A stretch of 53,957 nucleotides of DNA from the NCBI GenBank assembly GCA_937957915.1, contig CALGNZ010000077.1, positions 1-53,957 of the forward strand, given 5' to 3'. This document shows positions 8,584-17,974 of the stretch, piece after piece. Below the pieces are notes generated by a model. It was not told where the DNA came from, did not search any database, and saw only the letters and a list, made by a program, of their open reading frames with translations. The translations under genes and the position numbers were made by a program. This DNA is from an uncultured Granulosicoccaceae bacterium. Its GTDB lineage: Bacteria; Pseudomonadota; Gammaproteobacteria; Granulosicoccales; Granulosicoccaceae. Each line of letters starts with the position of its first letter. The stretch's first letter is position 1.

Positions 8584-8890
8584 GGAAGATGAACGGACCG
8601 CGCAAACAGTCGTCTATGGCTGACATCGGCTCACAGCGCTCTTTGTGCCATCGCTGGCGCGCCGGCCCCCTCACTCGATCCATCTCATAACTGACTAAAT
8701 GGGGATAGATCAAAAGCGATGTGTCTCCTGTGTACCGGCGTGTTATTCCAACTTGATAATAGCTCCAAAGAAGTAGGGTGTCAGTGAGCGCCGCGAACCG
8801 CACCAGTCCCGCGGCATGTTGATATTAATCGCTCCTGTGGACTGCACAAACAGCCATCAAGAAGGCGGCATAGCCGATTTCTATATAACG
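8584..8890. other. Intergenic region without recognisable features
   Basis: This 307-bp stretch lies between two convergent genes. I see no convincing ORF, terminator with a T tract, repeat or RNA gene in it. Confidence 0.4.
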
Positions 8891-9310
8891 TCAGTGTTGC
8901 GCTTTTAGCTTAAGCTCGCACGCCGTCGCTTTTCGTTTGTTCTGAATGCTATCAATTTCAATGATCTCAGCACTTCTGGATTGATCATGGTTGATGTTTT
9001 TGTTAGCGTTTCTCGCGCGTGTTGCGTCTGCTTTTTTCCATCGCGCTAATCTATGCTGTTCTTCTACTCGCACATCACTGCCTGTTCGATACATACCGAT
9101 ATCGCGAAGTAGATGGTCAGACAGTGCCAACAGGGTTCGGCGGGCGCCTAGCCTGTGATAATAGGCGCAGATAGCTGCATAGAAGTCACCGGTACACTGA
9201 AGTATCGCTCGCCAGCGTGAGTAGATAGCGAACGCGCGTCTTTCATTTGCTTTGGCCAGCATTTCCGGGTTATCCGAGTGTGTGTATATCCAGAGCCATC
9301 CAATGCCCAT
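8891..9310 (-). CDS. DUF1127 domain protein
   Basis: About 139 residues. A DUF1127 (YjiS-like) motif lies in the middle, YYHRLGARRTLLALSDHLL followed by RDIGMYRTG, the arginine-rich short motif of this family. Family members are small proteins linked in some bacteria to RNA binding or stress and nutrient adaptation. This copy has a basic C-terminal tail (RNANKNINHDQ...). The frame is open upstream to 9412, but the ATG at 9310 has GGAGAG six bases before it and gives a more family-like N-terminus, so I chose it. It is divergent from the GcvA-like LysR gene. Confidence 0.7.
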   Translation of the reverse strand: MGIGWLWIYTHSDNPEMLAKANERRAFAIYSRWRAILQCTGDFYAAICAYYHRLGARRTLLALSDHLLRDIGMYRTGSDVRVEEQHRLARWKKADATRARNANKNINHDQSRSAEIIEIDSIQNKRKATACELKLKAQH

Positions 9311-9474
9311 CGGGTTCTCTCCAGGTTGCAACAAGCGACAGCTGTTGTTGTTGAAATTATCCCCGTGCTTTAATGCACAAAAGAACTGAGGTGCTACTCT
9401 GGCTGTGAACACGAGACTCTACAAATGATGAATTCAGCAGTGACGAACAAGAAAAACTTGTTCATGGCCTATTC

Positions 9475-10401
9475 GTGAGCAATCGTTTGCCAGCACTCAA
9501 TGGCTTACGTGCTTTTGAAGTGTCTGCCAGACATTTGAGCTTCAGTAAGGCGGCAGAGGAGCTGCATGTAACGCCAGCGGCAATCAGCCAGCAGGTACGG
9601 TCGCTTGAGCAGCAGCTGGGCATCGCCCTGTTTCATCGTCGGGTGCGGGCACTTGAGCTCACCGAAGCGGGTAAGGCTGCCTTGCCGCACCTAGCAGATG
9701 GGTTTCATCGCCTGCAGGCCGGAGTGGATGCCATGCAACTGGCTCGGGAGGTAGACTATCTGACGGTCAGCGTAGCGCCTTCGATTGGTGCGCGGTGGTT
9801 AGTGCCAAGGCTGGAGCGTTTGCGCGATGCCCATCCGGAAATTGAAATTCGAATCGATGCGAAAGATGGCCTTGCGAATTTTACCAATGACGGTGTCGAT
9901 ATAGCCATCCGCTATGGACTGGGCAACTATCACCCGCATGTCGTTGAAAGTATGCTGGCGGCTGACGCGTTTCCCGTCTGCAGCCCCGCGCTACTCGAGG
10001 CGGGGGCCTCTTTGACCTGCCCGAATGATCTGGCCAACGTTACGTTGTTGCACTCAATCTGGACAGACGAATCCGATTCGGTGCCCGGCTGGCGAATGTG
10101 GTTGAAAGCTGCCGGTGCCACTAAAGTTGACCCCGAACCTGGTCCTCGTTTTGGCAATGACAATATGCTGGTCGAGGCCGCGCTTGCCGGCCAGGGCGTC
10201 GCTCTAATCACACACGCAGTGGTTGCACGCGAACTGGAAAGTGGCAAGCTGGTTCGTCCATTTCCGCCTGCCGTGTTTGAAGAGACAGCATTCTGTTACT
10301 ACCTGGTGTACCCGGAACGGCATCGCTCGACACCGAAAGTGATTGCCTTTCGTGACTGGATCTTTAAAGAAATCGCAGACGATGCGCATTCATCGCGGTA
10401 A
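9475..10401 (+). CDS. LysR family regulator, GcvA-like
   Basis: A 308-residue LysR regulator starting with GTG. The N-terminus (LPALNGLRAFEVSARHLSF, then KAAEELHVTPAAISQQVRSLE) is the GcvA/AmpR-type helix-turn-helix, and the effector domain follows from about residue 90. GcvA activates glycine-cleavage genes in enterobacteria, but this subfamily has many members with other targets. It is divergent from the DUF1127 gene. The GcvT-fusion flavoprotein genes 1 kb away could be targets, but nothing in the sequence proves it. Confidence 0.88.
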   Translation: MSNRLPALNGLRAFEVSARHLSFSKAAEELHVTPAAISQQVRSLEQQLGIALFHRRVRALELTEAGKAALPHLADGFHRLQAGVDAMQLAREVDYLTVSVAPSIGARWLVPRLERLRDAHPEIEIRIDAKDGLANFTNDGVDIAIRYGLGNYHPHVVESMLAADAFPVCSPALLEAGASLTCPNDLANVTLLHSIWTDESDSVPGWRMWLKAAGATKVDPEPGPRFGNDNMLVEAALAGQGVALITHAVVARELESGKLVRPFPPAVFEETAFCYYLVYPERHRSTPKVIAFRDWIFKEIADDAHSSR

Positions 10402-10500
10402 TAGTGTCGATGAAATATTCTTTTCGATCATTTGATTCTGCGGATACTGATGGATAAGTTGCTCATGTCACATAAGGCATCCTTGAAAGCGGGCGTGTTT

Positions 10501-11163
10501 TCACTTTTTCAGGCCCATGTGGAGGCCGTCTCCAATGGGAATCAGACTTGATTCCACGCGCTCGTCTTCGAACATAATCTTATTTAGGTTACGTATTGCA
10601 GTAGTATCGGCATCGGTTTTGTCAGGGTTAGCTACTGACCCTCCCCACAGAGTATTGTCGACACAGACAACGCCACCTGGCCGTATTAACGTCAGGCACC
10701 GTTCGTAGTAGTTTAGGTAGTTAGACTTGTCCGCATCTATGAATGCGAAATCAAAGGAGTCAGACTGGCCTTGCGTTATCAGATTATCCAGAGTGTCCAG
10801 TGCCGGCGCAATTTTCAAATCGATCTTGTGATCAACGTTAGCTTCTTTCCAGTAACGTCTCGCTATTGAAGTCCACTCGGCGCTGACATCGCATGCCATC
10901 AGGCGTCCGTTTCCAGGCAATGCGCGGGCAATAGTAAGTGCGCTGTAGCCGGTAAAAGTGCCTATCTCTATAGCATTGCTTGCATTCATCAGCTTTATCA
11001 GCACAGTCATAAACTGCGCCTGTTCGCGTGAGATCTGCATGTTGTAGCCTACCGCTGATACGGTATCGTCGTTGAGCTTTTGCCATAGCGGATCGGGCGG
11101 TGCAGACACGGATAACAGATAGTCGTGAAGCTGATCGGAAAGTCCAATGGAACTGGTTGACAT
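10501..11163 (-). CDS. SAM-dependent O-methyltransferase, caffeoyl-CoA OMT-like
   Basis: This 220-residue protein matches the Methyltransf_3 family in length and motifs. The SAM-binding segment is EIGTFTGYSALTIARALP (about 62-79), an acidic residue (ACDVS) ends the second strand, and the metal-binding segment is FDFAFIDADKSNYLNYYE. The C-terminus ends in DGLHMGLKK, as in this family (usually DGL...). Members methylate catechol-type hydroxyls with a divalent cation. The bacterial substrate is generally unknown. It stands alone, with 290 bp upstream before the next gene's end. Confidence 0.88.
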   Translation of the reverse strand: MSTSSIGLSDQLHDYLLSVSAPPDPLWQKLNDDTVSAVGYNMQISREQAQFMTVLIKLMNASNAIEIGTFTGYSALTIARALPGNGRLMACDVSAEWTSIARRYWKEANVDHKIDLKIAPALDTLDNLITQGQSDSFDFAFIDADKSNYLNYYERCLTLIRPGGVVCVDNTLWGGSVANPDKTDADTTAIRNLNKIMFEDERVESSLIPIGDGLHMGLKK

Positions 11164-11453
11164 AAAAGGCCTGTAGATGTGCTACTGGCAGCCGGCTATA
11201 GCGGAAGCGGGCTGGCGGTAATTGAAATTAATCGATGCGTGTTACATTTACAATAACAGACCTATTGATCAGGCTGGTTGCCGATTGGCTACATCGAGAA
11301 AGCGGGCAATATCTAAAAACGTAAACTCGAATAGTAAGCCATTGCAATGGTGAATTTCTCAAATGGCAAGGAATATTCACCCGATTTCTTTCACAGCAAT
11401 TCTGTTTCGGATCAAGAGTCTACCTGTGAGTGGGTGACTCAGTCGAATGATTG

Positions 11454-13883
11454 TCACTTCATCAATCTACTGTTCATCGGATCATACGGGCATTGATCGA
11501 GCGGGGCCGCACTGACAGGTTTGCCAAGAATCTCAATGGATAACGGTTCGCCGCTTGGCTCGCGCTGAAAATACCCCAGTGCCAGGGCCATCCCACACCG
11601 ATGCCCATAAGCCCCGGATGTAACAACACCAATGGCTTGTCCGTCCTCAATAACCGGATGCGTATAAAACGGATCAACATCACCAACATCCAGAGACAAT
11701 AGATGCATTGACCAGTGATCAGTAGATCCAGCCCTCTGTAGCATGGCTGCTCGCCCGGGAAACTGCCTGCCGTCAGTTTTAACCAAGCGGTCCATCCCCG
11801 TTTCAAGTGGCGTGCGCTCAGTAGTGTAATCAGCACCCCAGGCGCGGTAGCCTTTCTCGAGCCGCATGGTGTTCATTGCAAATGCACCATAGGGTTTTAT
11901 ATCGTATTTTTTACCGGCGTCGGTCAAAATCGAAAACAGTTTTGCTTGTTGGTTGGCAGGAATAAAGAGCTCCCATCCGCTTTCGCCGATGTATGACACA
12001 CGCAGGGCGCTAGCTTTGATGTTGGCGACGGTAATGGTTTGGGCGCTTAACCAGCGGAAGTCGGTTTGGGTGAGGCTGGTGTCGGTTAAGCCTTGCAGTA
12101 CAGTTTCGGCTTCCGGCCCCATCAGTGCGATGGCGGAGAGTGATTCTGTACGGTTTTTAATTACCAGTGAATTGCTGTTTGCCTGTGAAGCAAACAGTGT
12201 TGCACTGGTGCGAAGAAAGTCATCTGCCAGTCGCTCGGCGGCTGCTGCTGTAATTAGCAGGTAGTGCTCGGGAGTCAGGCAGGTTACTGAGAATTCCAGT
12301 TGTACGCCCCCCGTGTTGGTGAGTACCAGGTTAAGATTTACTCGTCCTGTGGCTGGTGCGGTATTACATCCGATACTGTTAATAAACGATGTGGCTGGTT
12401 TTCCGCTGATCTCGAACTTCGCAAATATACCCATGTCTGCAATAGCAACGCGTTCTGATGCAGCCTCGCACTCATCGGCGACACTTTGAAACCAGTTTGG
12501 CCTTTTAAATGACAGGGTGGCGGGCTGCGCGTTGGCATTGTTGGCGAAGTAGTTGGGGCGCTCCCATCCGTAAGCGGTACCAAACTCTGCGTTCATTGCT
12601 TTGAGTTGAGCATGTACCGGAGTCAGTCGTTTTTCGCGACCGGCCGGGCGTTCTTCAAAGGGATAGTGAATGCCGAACTGGGCGGCAAAACATTCGACTG
12701 CTTTGGCTATGCGAAAGTGGCGATCGGCGTAGCCACCAAAGCGTCTGGCGTCGATGGCAAGTGCATCGGCTGGCGGTTGTCCGTCGATCATCCATTTGGC
12801 GAGAAAATCACCAGCGCCACCGCCTTCCATTACACCCATGCTTGAGCCGGTAAGTAACCAGGCATTGGTCAGAGCGTAGGCAGGACCAATGAGCGGGTTG
12901 GCGTCAGGCGTAAAGGTGATAGGGCCGTTTACTATGGTTTTGATGCCACCGTCTGACGCCGCTGGCACGCGTTGCATTGCCTGTGTTGCGATATCTTCAA
13001 TCCGTTCAAGTTCTGGTGGCAGCAGCTCCATGCCGAACTCCGGCGGCACGCCGTCAATCGACCAGGGCTGTCCGTTTTTTTCATAGGGGCCGATGATGAC
13101 GCCATCGCGTTCCTGCCTTAAGTACCAGCTTTCATCCGGGTCGCGGATAAACGGCAGTTCCCGAGGCAGGTTGGCGAATGCATCAATTTTATCGGTGACG
13201 ATGTATTGGTGGAGCATTGGTACGACGGGTAAATCCACCCCCATTAAGTTGCCGATTTCACGACACCAGGTGCCTGCGGCGTTGACGATGTGTTTGCAGT
13301 TGATTGAGCCGTTGTCGGTGGTGACTGTCCAGCCTTGTGCAGTACGGCTGATGTCGGTTACCTGTGTTTGCCGATAGATCTTTGCACCTCGGCTTCGCGC
13401 GCCATGAGCAAAGGCATGAGTGGCCTGGCTGGGGTCAACGTAGCCATCGTGTGGTTCATGTATGGCGCCGACCAGGTTGCTGGTGTCGACCAGCGGATAG
13501 ATTTGTTTGAGTTCGGCCGGAGTCAGGATATTAAAGTCATGGCCGACGAACTTGCCAATACCCTGCACGTGGCGGAATTCATCAAGACGATCGGGCTTGC
13601 TGGTAACACGCAGTGCACCAGTTGCATGAAAACTGACGGGCTGGCCGGTATCGCGTGTTAGCTCGCCTTTATAGAGCCTGACGCTGTGAGCACGCAGATT
13701 CATAATGGTGGCGTTGTGCGCGTAGTGTGTGCAGAGACCGGCGGCGTGCCAGGTGGAACCGGCGGTGAGCTCGTTCTTTTCGAGCAACACCACATCGGTC
13801 AGGCCGTATAGCGTTAGATGATAGGCGAGGGAGCAGCCCATGACACCGCCACCGATAATGACGACCTCTGTTTCTTTTTCCAT
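11454..13883 (-). CDS. FAD-dependent DMGDH/sarcosine dehydrogenase-like protein with GcvT domain (copy 2)
   Basis: An 809-residue fusion. Residues 1-380 are a DAO-type flavoprotein with the Rossmann motif GGGVMG (11-16) and STWHAAGL (43-50), whose histidine (H46) aligns with the covalent flavin site of dimethylglycine dehydrogenase. Residues about 420-809 are a GcvT/aminomethyltransferase-like folate domain (GESGWELFIP, MRLEKGYRAWGADY, SGAYGHRCGMALALGY). Family members oxidatively demethylate N-methyl amines such as dimethylglycine and sarcosine, capturing formaldehyde as methylene-tetrahydrofolate. It lies 39 bp after a paralogue and forms an operon with it and an aminotransferase. The actual substrate is unknown. 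Confidence 0.9.
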   Translation of the reverse strand: MEKETEVVIIGGGVMGCSLAYHLTLYGLTDVVLLEKNELTAGSTWHAAGLCTHYAHNATIMNLRAHSVRLYKGELTRDTGQPVSFHATGALRVTSKPDRLDEFRHVQGIGKFVGHDFNILTPAELKQIYPLVDTSNLVGAIHEPHDGYVDPSQATHAFAHGARSRGAKIYRQTQVTDISRTAQGWTVTTDNGSINCKHIVNAAGTWCREIGNLMGVDLPVVPMLHQYIVTDKIDAFANLPRELPFIRDPDESWYLRQERDGVIIGPYEKNGQPWSIDGVPPEFGMELLPPELERIEDIATQAMQRVPAASDGGIKTIVNGPITFTPDANPLIGPAYALTNAWLLTGSSMGVMEGGGAGDFLAKWMIDGQPPADALAIDARRFGGYADRHFRIAKAVECFAAQFGIHYPFEERPAGREKRLTPVHAQLKAMNAEFGTAYGWERPNYFANNANAQPATLSFKRPNWFQSVADECEAASERVAIADMGIFAKFEISGKPATSFINSIGCNTAPATGRVNLNLVLTNTGGVQLEFSVTCLTPEHYLLITAAAAERLADDFLRTSATLFASQANSNSLVIKNRTESLSAIALMGPEAETVLQGLTDTSLTQTDFRWLSAQTITVANIKASALRVSYIGESGWELFIPANQQAKLFSILTDAGKKYDIKPYGAFAMNTMRLEKGYRAWGADYTTERTPLETGMDRLVKTDGRQFPGRAAMLQRAGSTDHWSMHLLSLDVGDVDPFYTHPVIEDGQAIGVVTSGAYGHRCGMALALGYFQREPSGEPLSIEILGKPVSAAPLDQCPYDPMNSRLMK

Positions 13884-13922
13884 TAACCACGACTCTCTTT
13901 TTTTGAACGACTCCTGCGATCA

Positions 13923-16562
13923 CTACACATTTGTTGATAGCCGATCAGGTAGCAGGCGGTTTCTATCTGCGTCGTACGGAATCTGTTTGAGTAAGGTGGC
14001 TGGTACCAGCTTGTCGCCCAGTCGTATTTGGAACTCAGCGTCATCGTTGAGCCAGTGTTGTAAGTCGGTTTGGTCGTGGTTTTTTTTGTGGCCTTTACCG
14101 ACCCTGCTATCTACACCTACAACAGCCATGCTCAAAGCGGTTCCTGTGCGAAAGCCGAGGCCACCTGATGTGGTGGCACCAATCAATTTGCCATTCCGGT
14201 ATATGGGCTCATCGTGCAGAAGTAGCGGTTTTCTGTTGTTGTCATCGCTGTTGCTATCAACGCTGAATAACACTCGCTTTTTCGTTAACGGCTGGCCGAA
14301 CTGGTCAAGCAGCGCTTGTTGTCCGCGAAACACAGTCTGTTTGTTTCTATCGACTGCAAATTGCAGATCAGCCTGCAGCGGATTGAGCTCGGGACCGATA
14401 TCGTGTCCCCAGTGCGGGAAGTTCTTTTCCAGTCGGCAGGCGTCGAGACAGTAATGACCGGCGGGTATCATCTGCAGGTCTTTTGCTACCGTGAGCAGTT
14501 GTTGCATGAATGACTGTGCGATGGCAGTTGGAACATATAGTTCGTAGCCGAACTCGCCAACATAGCTGATGCGTGCAACTCGTATCTGACTGTCGCTGCA
14601 GTCAACATTGCTATAGGCAAAATAGCGCGAAGTTGAAAAGCGGAGTTCATCGGGCGAACCAGCCTGCTTAAACATCTCGTGCAACACAGACTGTGCTTGC
14701 GTGCCCATCACACCGACGCAGGCGTACTCATCGGTTCTGTCGGTGATGGTCACATCAGAAAAGCCATGGCTGGATCGTCGTAGAAAGGTTATATCTCGTA
14801 ATCGTGTTGCAGCGCCGCCGACTAACAGAAAAGTTAACTCACTGAGGCGATTGATTGTACATTCGACTTCGATGCCCGCATTGTCGTTGAGCATTAGCGT
14901 GTATACGATCTGACCATTGGCAATATCCATGTTGCGGCTGCAGGTGGTCTGCAAAAAAGCGAGCGCCTCGTTACCGCATATTTCAATTTTAGAAAAGGGT
15001 GACAATTCAAACAGAGCACCTTGTTCGACCAGGGTTTGTGCTTCGCGTTCTGCGTAGGGCCACCAGTACTGGTCACCATAGCTGTAGTGAGTTGCTTTGC
15101 CTGTTGCTTTGTCTGTTGTATGGCCGGCGCCCTGATTGGTTGTGCCTCGGTGGTTGTCGCGTTGTTGGTCGTGCCGCTGTGGTTCATACCAAAGCGGTCG
15201 CTCCCAGCCTGTAGGTGCGCCGAACACAGCGCCTTCGGCAGCGAGCTGTTTGTGCCATACAGAGTGCTTGCGGTCTCTCGCAGTTTTGTACTGTTTACCG
15301 GGCCAGTGCATTGCAAACTGATTGTTCACTGACTCTGCTGTGCGAGCGGACAGAAACTCCGGTTCGCTGTCGCTTGCGTCAAAGCGCTGAAGGTCAACCT
15401 CCCATAAGTCCATAGGAGCGGTTTCTGACAGTACCCAGTCAGCCATCGCCTTGCCGACACCGGCGGATGACATTATTCCTATCGAGTTGAATCCGGCTGC
15501 GACATAGTAGTTGTTCAGCTCTGATGCCGTGCCCATGAGCTGGCGCGTGTCTGGTGTAAAGCTTTCGGGGCCACACAGGAATTGCCGTATGCCGGTATTC
15601 TCGACGACGGGCATACGATGCATTGCGGCCTGAAGTGTGGGCGCGGCGTGATCCCAGTCTTCATTAAACATCAGGAAGTCTGCATCGGGCGGTACGCTGT
15701 CCGGGTGCCACAGTTTGGCATTCGGTTCGAACGCTCCTATTACCAGCTTGCCCGCATCGCCCTTGATATAGATATCGCTGTCGAGGTCGCGCAGTATGGG
15801 GAAGGGCTGTTGCAGATCGTCAATGGGTTCTGTCACCAGGTAGTAGTGTTCGACTGCCTGCACCGGTATGTTAACACTGGCGAGTTTGCCGACCTCTCCA
15901 GCCCATAAGCCTGCACAGTTGATGAATATATCGCAGTCGATTAATTCATCGTTGTTGACGGTGACTGACTTTGGAGCATTGTGTTTAATGCTTAGGTCGG
16001 TGACGGCTGCGTGTTCGCGCAGGGTGGCGCCGGCATCGCGTGCACCTTTTGCGTACGCATTGCAAAGATCGACCGGATTGATCTGGCCGTCTTCTTCCAC
16101 CCACAGTGCGCCACACAGATCATCTGTTTGTAGTTGCGGTAGTCGGGCCTTTAGATCTTCTTTGCCGATGATGCTGGCTGACAGTTCGTTCAGTTCAGCC
16201 ATTGCACCGATGCGTTGCAGTTCCTGCAATCGTTGCGGGTGCTGTGCCAGCCAGTATCCACCGGTGCGTTGGTAACCAGTTGGCTGACCGGTTTCTTTTT
16301 CCAGTTGGGCAAACAGAGTAATGCCATAGCGTGCCAGTGTCGTCAGATTCTGGCTTGAACGTAGCGGACCCACGATACCGGCGGCGTGCCATGATGTGCC
16401 GCTGGTGAGTCTGTTACGCTCGAGCAGGGTTACCTGTGATGCACCGGCACGTGCAAGGTGGAAGGCAACGCTTAAGCCAATAACGCCGCCACCGGCAATG
16501 ACAATTCTCGCGTTGTCACGTTGGCCATTGCTTTGATCATGACCTTGCTCAGAGACTGGCAT
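13923..16562 (-). CDS. FAD-dependent DMGDH/sarcosine dehydrogenase-like protein with GcvT domain (copy 1)
   Basis: An 879-residue paralogue of the downstream gene, with the same DAO plus GcvT architecture. Seen: GGGVIG (24-29), TSWHAAGI with putative flavinylated H59, and a GcvT half with GEFGYELYVP, RLEKNFPHWGHDI and TSGGLGFRTGTALS. It is longer than usual because of a hydrophilic insertion at about residues 461-494, rich in H, Q, T, D and N, between the two domains, and a second polar stretch near the C-terminus (GKGHKKNHDQTD). Its start overlaps the aminotransferase stop by 14 bp, which suggests translational coupling. It probably demethylates an N-methylated amine. The divergence from copy 2 suggests a different substrate or successive steps. 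Confidence 0.9.
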   Translation of the reverse strand: MPVSEQGHDQSNGQRDNARIVIAGGGVIGLSVAFHLARAGASQVTLLERNRLTSGTSWHAAGIVGPLRSSQNLTTLARYGITLFAQLEKETGQPTGYQRTGGYWLAQHPQRLQELQRIGAMAELNELSASIIGKEDLKARLPQLQTDDLCGALWVEEDGQINPVDLCNAYAKGARDAGATLREHAAVTDLSIKHNAPKSVTVNNDELIDCDIFINCAGLWAGEVGKLASVNIPVQAVEHYYLVTEPIDDLQQPFPILRDLDSDIYIKGDAGKLVIGAFEPNAKLWHPDSVPPDADFLMFNEDWDHAAPTLQAAMHRMPVVENTGIRQFLCGPESFTPDTRQLMGTASELNNYYVAAGFNSIGIMSSAGVGKAMADWVLSETAPMDLWEVDLQRFDASDSEPEFLSARTAESVNNQFAMHWPGKQYKTARDRKHSVWHKQLAAEGAVFGAPTGWERPLWYEPQRHDQQRDNHRGTTNQGAGHTTDKATGKATHYSYGDQYWWPYAEREAQTLVEQGALFELSPFSKIEICGNEALAFLQTTCSRNMDIANGQIVYTLMLNDNAGIEVECTINRLSELTFLLVGGAATRLRDITFLRRSSHGFSDVTITDRTDEYACVGVMGTQAQSVLHEMFKQAGSPDELRFSTSRYFAYSNVDCSDSQIRVARISYVGEFGYELYVPTAIAQSFMQQLLTVAKDLQMIPAGHYCLDACRLEKNFPHWGHDIGPELNPLQADLQFAVDRNKQTVFRGQQALLDQFGQPLTKKRVLFSVDSNSDDNNRKPLLLHDEPIYRNGKLIGATTSGGLGFRTGTALSMAVVGVDSRVGKGHKKNHDQTDLQHWLNDDAEFQIRLGDKLVPATLLKQIPYDADRNRLLPDRLSTNV

Positions 16563-17922
16563 TGTCTGCGTACAGGTCTTTAAAGCTGGCGTCTATGGCT
16601 TCCTCAAAGAATGGCACATCTTCCATTTGAATACACAGTGGCGGACAGATTCTCAGTACGTTTTTATTGGCGCCTGATTTTGATGCAACCAAACCGTGTT
16701 TACGAGTGAATTGAAACAGCTGATGCATTTCTTCAGGGGCGGGGGTTTTACTTTGGCGATCGCGAACCAGTTCTGCGGCCATCATTAGGCCTGTGCCTCG
16801 TACATCGCCAATGATGTCGTAGCGCTGCTGCATTTTCTTCAGCACATTTAACAAGGCGGTGCCAACCTGGTTGGCGTTTTCGATCAGGTTACACTCGTCA
16901 ATTACACGAAGCACGGCGCGCCCTGCAGCGCAGGAGACGGGGTTGGCACCGTAGGTGTTAAAGTAAAACTTGTCGGCCATGGCCTCTGCAATATGGCGTT
17001 TGGCCACCACTGCACCCAGTGGATAACCATTGCCAATGCCTTTGGCCAGTACGACGACATCGGGTATTACATCGTCTGCCAGAAATGCCCAGTAGTTTTT
17101 GCCGGTGCGTCCAAAACCGCTTTGCACTTCGTCGACAATACAGATGCCACCTGCGGCGCGTACCCGCTCGAAGGCGCCGGCAAGATAACCCGGGGGTGTT
17201 GCAACGATGCCACCGTAGCCCTGGATCGGTTCGATAAACATGCCGGCGATCTGACCGGGAGTACCGTAGCGGATAGCACGGTCGATGTCGTCTAGGTACG
17301 GTTGCAGGCCCGGGCCGTGTATGCCTCGATACTGGTCGGGGTTGGCGACAAACTGAATACCGTTTAACAGCGAGATGTTGTGCCTAAAGCCACTGATGCC
17401 GGTGACAGACTGAGCACCGAAGGTGGCTCCGTGATAGGCGTTATGTAAAGACAATACATCGTTGTTACCGGTATGCGAGCGGGCCAGTAACAATGCAAAG
17501 TCAATCGCCTCGGCGCCACTGTTGGTAAAGTGCACCACCCAGTCTTCAGATGCCGGAAACTTTGCTGTTAACTCTTCAGCCAGGTGGGCGGGCACCGGAT
17601 GAAAGAACATCGTTGTGCAATGCTGTATGGCTTCCGCCTGTTGTTGTACCGCACGGGTGACAGCCGGGTTGTTGTAGCCAATGCTTACACACAGATTTTG
17701 ACTCAGGCAGTCAAGGTACTGGTTGCCCTGTTCGTCCCACAGATACTGATCTTGTCCACGTTTAAAAATTAATGGGGTGGAGTAAGGCACAAAGGCGCGC
17801 TGTGATGCCGCGTAATAGGTTTCGCGTCGGCGTACGATTGCGTCTGTATCCCAGTCTGTGTCGGCGCGATACCGGTCCGGGTCAGCGTTTATTTTGTCAG
17901 AAATTGATGTAGTCGTTTTCAT
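16549..17922 (-). CDS. Class III aminotransferase, AGXT2-like
   Basis: A pyridoxal-phosphate enzyme of about 457 residues. Visible motifs: NSGAEAIDFALLLAR (cofactor phosphate loop), FIEPIQGYGGI, IVDEVQSGFGRTG (the Asp that contacts the pyridine nitrogen) and VVLAKGIGNGYPLGAVV with the Schiff-base lysine. Closest in style to alanine-glyoxylate aminotransferase 2 and omega-amino acid transaminases. The ORF is open to 17994, but I prefer the ATG at 17922 (MKTTTSISDK), which avoids overlap with the divergent MttB gene at 17975. An ATG at 17940 is also possible. First gene of an operon with the two DMGDH-like genes, so it likely handles an amino compound from the same pathway. Confidence 0.88.
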   Translation of the reverse strand: MKTTTSISDKINADPDRYRADTDWDTDAIVRRRETYYAASQRAFVPYSTPLIFKRGQDQYLWDEQGNQYLDCLSQNLCVSIGYNNPAVTRAVQQQAEAIQHCTTMFFHPVPAHLAEELTAKFPASEDWVVHFTNSGAEAIDFALLLARSHTGNNDVLSLHNAYHGATFGAQSVTGISGFRHNISLLNGIQFVANPDQYRGIHGPGLQPYLDDIDRAIRYGTPGQIAGMFIEPIQGYGGIVATPPGYLAGAFERVRAAGGICIVDEVQSGFGRTGKNYWAFLADDVIPDVVVLAKGIGNGYPLGAVVAKRHIAEAMADKFYFNTYGANPVSCAAGRAVLRVIDECNLIENANQVGTALLNVLKKMQQRYDIIGDVRGTGLMMAAELVRDRQSKTPAPEEMHQLFQFTRKHGLVASKSGANKNVLRICPPLCIQMEDVPFFEEAIDASFKDLYADNASL

Positions 17923-17974
17923 AGTGTTCTGGTGTACCATGCGTTGATGCAACAGTCCAGCACACAGGCAGCCA

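Noticed and set aside
8540..8803. 87-codon minus-strand ORF between convergent genes
   Set aside because: Overlaps the better-supported secreted-peptide gene and has no signature.
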